From: an uncultured Prevotellaceae bacterium | GTDB lineage: Bacteria; Bacteroidota; Bacteroidia; Bacteroidales; Bacteroidaceae | Direction of reading: 5' to 3' | Length of the DNA: 64,000 nucleotides | Assembly: GCA_949299545.1 (NCBI GenBank) | Contig: CASGAM010000029.1 | Coordinates: 1-64,000, forward strand | Part shown: one piece after another, positions 60,545 to 64,000 of the stretch | Layout of the letters: the number at the start of each line of letters is the position of its first letter | Position numbering within the stretch: position 1 is the first letter of the stretch | Notes under the pieces: generated by a model | The model's input: only the letters and a program-made list of their open reading frames with translations | Told to the model about the DNA's origin: nothing | Databases searched by the model: none | Program-made: the position numbers and the translations under genes

Positions 60545-63500
60545 ATGAACAGTCTATACAGGATTTTTGTATCGCTTTTGACTGTTGCGGCCCTGGGACA
60601 ACCTGTAATGGCTGTGACGGATGGGATTTGTGAAACACGTCCTGCTTGCGTGACCGGACAAGGTTACCGTACGATTGTCGGCGTGGAACCGGTCATCGTG
60701 GAGCATCCGATAGGTACCGTACCGCGTTTGCCATTTTCAGTGTGGGTAACTTATTCCGACGGCTATGCTGAATTTCGTCAGGTGAGGTGGGACAATTCAT
60801 CCTCAACTGCTGAAGAGCGGCAAGCCTCATTTATCGACAATTCGCCCGGCGAGACTTATCGTATAAGAGGTTTCATATCAGGTGACGACACGACACCGGA
60901 TGGTTATCCCATATATGCAAACGTCACTGTTACAGACAGTATGCAGGCCATACCGCCATCCGTACCGTCTGCCCGTCCGTTACCATTGAACAAGGTGCGG
61001 ATTACGGGAGATAACCGACTGACTTCAAATCGTGATTTGGCCATCAAGACGATTGCAGGATGGGATGTTGCGCAGCAACTGTATAATTACAGGGATACTT
61101 ATGGCCTTCCCACCGACGGTTATCCCGTTGCCGATGGTTGGGATTCGCCTACGACCAAACTCAAAGGGCACGGTTCGGGACACTATATGTCGGCTCTTGC
61201 ATTGGCTTATGCCGTTTGTACAGACGACACTGTCAAGGCTCGCTTGCGGGAAAACATAACTCGTATGGTCGATGAACTGCGCCAATGTCAGGAACGCACC
61301 TTCGTGTGGCATGAAGAACTTGGACGTTATTGGGAGGCACGTGACTTCGCCCCTGAGGATACGCTACGGGTTATGAACGGCACGTGGGATGACTTTGACC
61401 GCTACAAAACACAATATAAAGAATACGGTTATGGATATCTTAACGCAATTCCAGCGCATCATGCGGCCTTGATAGAAATGTATCGCCCTTATAATAATAG
61501 CAGCTGGGTGTGGGCGCCTTATTATTCCATTCACAAACAGTTGGCCGGACTTATCGACATTGCAACCTATGTGGACGACCCGCGTGTGGCAGATAAGGCG
61601 CTGCTTATCGCAAAGGATATGGGCTTGTGGGTATGGAACAGGCTTCATTATCGCACGTTTGTCGATGACAACGGCACGCAGCAGGAAAGGCGTGCAAGGC
61701 CGGGTAACCGTTACGAAATGTGGAATATGTATATTGCCGGAGAAGTCGGTGGCATGAGTGAGTCGCTTGCAAGGCTTTCAATGATGGTCGACGAGCCTGA
61801 CGACAGTATGCGTCTGGCAGAAGCTGCGGGTTATTTCGACAGCCCTGCTTTTTACGACCCTTTAGCGCGCAACATCGACGCTGTACGCACCCGGCATGCA
61901 AACCAGCACATACCGATGATTGTCGGTGCGCTGAAAACTTATTCTGCCAAAAAAGAACCGCGCTATTACTGCATTGCGGAAAATTTCTGGGAGATGATTC
62001 AGGGGCGTTACCGTTATGCCACGGGTGGTGTCGGTAACGGGGAAATGTTCAGACAGCCATATACGCAGATGCTCAGCATGGCGACCAATGTGACTACTGA
62101 CAACGAAAGTAACCTTTACCCGTCGCCGAACCTTAACGAAACATGCTGTGCTTACAATTTGGCCAAACTGACCAAAGATCTTAACTGTTATAATCCAGAC
62201 GACGCCCGCTACATGGATTATTATGAGCGGGTGCTTTATAATCAGATTGTCGGCTCTTTGCATCCGAGCCATTACATGACAACTTACCAATATGCTGTCG
62301 GACTTAATGCTTCAAAGCCGTGGGGCAACGAAACACCTCAGTCGACCTGTTGTGGGGGAACGGGTTCTGAGAATCACGTCAAATACCAGGAAGCGGCCTA
62401 TTTCGTTTCTGATACATCTGTTTGGGTCGCTCTTTATATGCCCACGGAGGCACGATGGGATAGCAAACGTGTTACTATCCGTCAGGATTGCCGCTGGCCG
62501 GCAGAACATAGCGTCATCCGTATCACCGAGGGCAAAGCACGTTTTGCCATGAAGCTGAGGGTGCCATATTGGGCAACCGGCGGGTTTAGTGTGACGCTGA
62601 ATGGGAAACCTGTTGCTGCTGTTTTCCAGCCGGGGACTTATGTTACCATACCTGCACGCGAATGGACATCGGCCGATGTGGTGGAAGTGTGTATGCCTTT
62701 TACTGTACATATTGACTATGCGCCTGATAAAATGGAAACAGCTGCGACGGGTAAAAATGAAACGAAGACGGCTTTTGAACCTATGTGGGCCGGCGCGCTG
62801 ATGTACGGCCCTTTGGTCATGGCTGCTACGGGGATTGAAACATGGGAAGAAGCGACTGTTAAGATGTCTTCTGATTTGAGGGACATTCTCCCTGCCGGGC
62901 CTAAGGACGGCGTGGGGGCAGATGCAAACCTTTATTCATTGTCATTCAACGGAATGACATTCTTTCCGGATTATTATGTTGACCGCAATGCCACGCATTA
63001 TTTACGGCTCAATCTGTTGGGCGACCTTTCTGCAGCAACCAAAAGAGTGTTGCGTGCAAGAATTGCTGCAACCGCAGCTTATAAGGCCGTCCATTATACG
63101 CCGGTGTCGTTTGACGCATTGACAAAAGCCGTTGCGTCGGCTGCGGAGTTGGTTGAAGCGGCTGCTGTCTCACAAGAAGCGGCTGAGCGGTGCATGTCGG
63201 ATATCGATTGTGCCGTGGATGGACTTGAAGCGGTGGTTATGAACAAGACAGAGCTTGCTGAGGCATTGGCTACCGTAAAAGAACTTGATACGGAGCTTTA
63301 TACTAATGAGAGCTTTGGACGCCTTCAAGCGGAGATGGTCAAATCGGATAGCTTGCTCCTTGCGGAGACGTCGCAGGCAGAATTGGATTATCAGACTTAT
63401 TACTTAGGGCTTCTTGCAGGTGAACTCGTGTTTGCTGCTGAGGTTGACAAAACCGCCCTTGGTGAACTTTTGCAGTTGGCCGCGTCCAGAAAAGCAGCAC

Positions 63501-63892
63501 AAGAGGCTTGGCTCGCATTGCCTGTTAAAGTGCCGGAATATGCACCGTGGGCACCGCACGGGTATGCCCGAATGGTGGAACAGTATCATTTGGCACAAAA
63601 CGTTTACAATAATATCGGCATGCGTTACAGCCGTGAACAGACCGAGCGCGCGGAGGCTGCCCTGAAGGCTGCCGTCAATACCATGCGTCCGGGCAATTTA
63701 GCTGAACCGGAAGATCTTGGTACGTTGCTGGAATTAATGGAGAAGGCCCCAAAAAGTGCAGGTTTGCAGAAAACAGCAATATGTTCGGCTATAGAATATG
63801 CCGAAATGGTTGTGAAATATGTAAATGACGGCAGCGGTACGCCGGATATGATAGAGGATGCCGAGAAACGCATCAGGGCGGCAATTGAGTAA
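60545..63892 (+). CDS. Large secreted GH127-type beta-L-arabinofuranosidase
   Basis: A 1,115-residue secreted enzyme from the ATG at 60545, where a signal peptide of 23 residues begins; an upstream start at 60452 adds 31 polar residues. A beta-rich N-terminal domain (about 30-125) precedes the catalytic domain: KLKGHGSGHYMSALALAYAV, SWVWAPYYSIHKQLAGLIDI, NETCCAYNLAKLTKDL (E532, C534, C535) and STCCGGTGSENHVKY (C602, C603). These cysteines and glutamate correspond to the zinc and catalytic site of GH127. The last 270 residues are FIVAR-like helical repeats. It likely removes arabinofuranose from plant glycans. Confidence 0.88.
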   Translation: MNSLYRIFVSLLTVAALGQPVMAVTDGICETRPACVTGQGYRTIVGVEPVIVEHPIGTVPRLPFSVWVTYSDGYAEFRQVRWDNSSSTAEERQASFIDNSPGETYRIRGFISGDDTTPDGYPIYANVTVTDSMQAIPPSVPSARPLPLNKVRITGDNRLTSNRDLAIKTIAGWDVAQQLYNYRDTYGLPTDGYPVADGWDSPTTKLKGHGSGHYMSALALAYAVCTDDTVKARLRENITRMVDELRQCQERTFVWHEELGRYWEARDFAPEDTLRVMNGTWDDFDRYKTQYKEYGYGYLNAIPAHHAALIEMYRPYNNSSWVWAPYYSIHKQLAGLIDIATYVDDPRVADKALLIAKDMGLWVWNRLHYRTFVDDNGTQQERRARPGNRYEMWNMYIAGEVGGMSESLARLSMMVDEPDDSMRLAEAAGYFDSPAFYDPLARNIDAVRTRHANQHIPMIVGALKTYSAKKEPRYYCIAENFWEMIQGRYRYATGGVGNGEMFRQPYTQMLSMATNVTTDNESNLYPSPNLNETCCAYNLAKLTKDLNCYNPDDARYMDYYERVLYNQIVGSLHPSHYMTTYQYAVGLNASKPWGNETPQSTCCGGTGSENHVKYQEAAYFVSDTSVWVALYMPTEARWDSKRVTIRQDCRWPAEHSVIRITEGKARFAMKLRVPYWATGGFSVTLNGKPVAAVFQPGTYVTIPAREWTSADVVEVCMPFTVHIDYAPDKMETAATGKNETKTAFEPMWAGALMYGPLVMAATGIETWEEATVKMSSDLRDILPAGPKDGVGADANLYSLSFNGMTFFPDYYVDRNATHYLRLNLLGDLSAATKRVLRARIAATAAYKAVHYTPVSFDALTKAVASAAELVEAAAVSQEAAERCMSDIDCAVDGLEAVVMNKTELAEALATVKELDTELYTNESFGRLQAEMVKSDSLLLAETSQAELDYQTYYLGLLAGELVFAAEVDKTALGELLQLAASRKAAQEAWLALPVKVPEYAPWAPHGYARMVEQYHLAQNVYNNIGMRYSREQTERAEAALKAAVNTMRPGNLAEPEDLGTLLELMEKAPKSAGLQKTAICSAIEYAEMVVKYVNDGSGTPDMIEDAEKRIRAAIE

Positions 63893-63942
63893 AGAGTAAG
63901 AGGGTGAATCGCAATTACGACAATCCCTCTTCGTGCATAAGA

Positions 63943-63972
63943 AAGAAGGTGTGCTTTTTGGCACACCTTCTT
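63943..63972 (+). terminator. Intrinsic terminator after the GH127-type gene
   Basis: AAGAAGGTGTGC (63943-63954) pairs with GCACACCTTCTT (63961-63972), a 12-bp perfect stem followed by TTGTTTTTT, 50 bases past the stop. This is a strong terminator. Confidence 0.9.
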
Positions 63973-64000
63973 TTGTTTTTTATGATACGTTGTTTTTATT

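Overview
The window is chromosomal DNA from a member of the order Bacteroidales (Bacteroidota). The evidence is a SusC/SusD pair, lipoproteins with Bacteroidota-type lipoboxes, a metalloprotease ending in a type IX secretion sorting domain, FISUMP, DUF4348, DUF4286 and DUF4421 families, and promoters of the Bacteroidota form TTTG-N19-22-TAnnTTTG. Genus and species cannot be read from it. No rRNA, tRNA or CRISPR array was seen.

Layout. About 1-4,920 is an AT-rich accessory region: a possible insertion-sequence edge, an XRE regulator with a RhuM-family protein, a lipoprotein, the decayed tail module of a prophage, a higBA-type toxin-antitoxin pair with a near-consensus promoter, and a truncated HicB-like gene. 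About 5,300-10,450 is a six-gene minus-strand operon joining a minimal TatAC export system to Fe-S proteins that carry twin-arginine motifs. About 10,450-24,400 holds a hydrolase/acetyltransferase pair, an MFS exporter, an M6 protease, an orphan SusCD pair, a glycosyltransferase between two paralogous metallophosphatases, a histidine phosphatase and an HdeD-like membrane protein. About 24,550-29,815 is a complete [FeFe]-hydrogenase locus: the enzyme on one strand and the maturases hydE, hydG and hydF divergent from it. About 30,400-35,420 is housekeeping (MFS, pheS, murB, an MBL phosphodiesterase).

About 35,460-42,660 is a tight six-gene minus-strand operon of exported proteins headed by a caspase-like protease with an OmpA-like segment and an EF-hand. 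It is preceded by a roughly 1-kb gene-free stretch with its own promoter, long inverted repeats and an intrinsic terminator, so either an unidentified structured RNA or an attenuated leader. This is the least explained part of the window.

About 43,700-54,910 is a minus-strand run of core genes: MATE exporter, GT2 glycosyltransferase, lysA, lysC, ftsE, hisIE-hisF-hisA-hisH, a double ABC ATPase, ruvC and a DUF4286 gene. The rest holds a DUF1573 protein, a HAD phosphatase, a uracil-DNA-glycosylase-like protein, a DUF4421 protein, a Gfo/Idh oxidoreductase, a polytopic membrane protein and a large secreted GH127-type beta-L-arabinofuranosidase.

A family of short GC-rich palindromic modules built on GCGACAGGTCGC recurs in four intergenic spaces, each time just beyond the 3' end of a gene.
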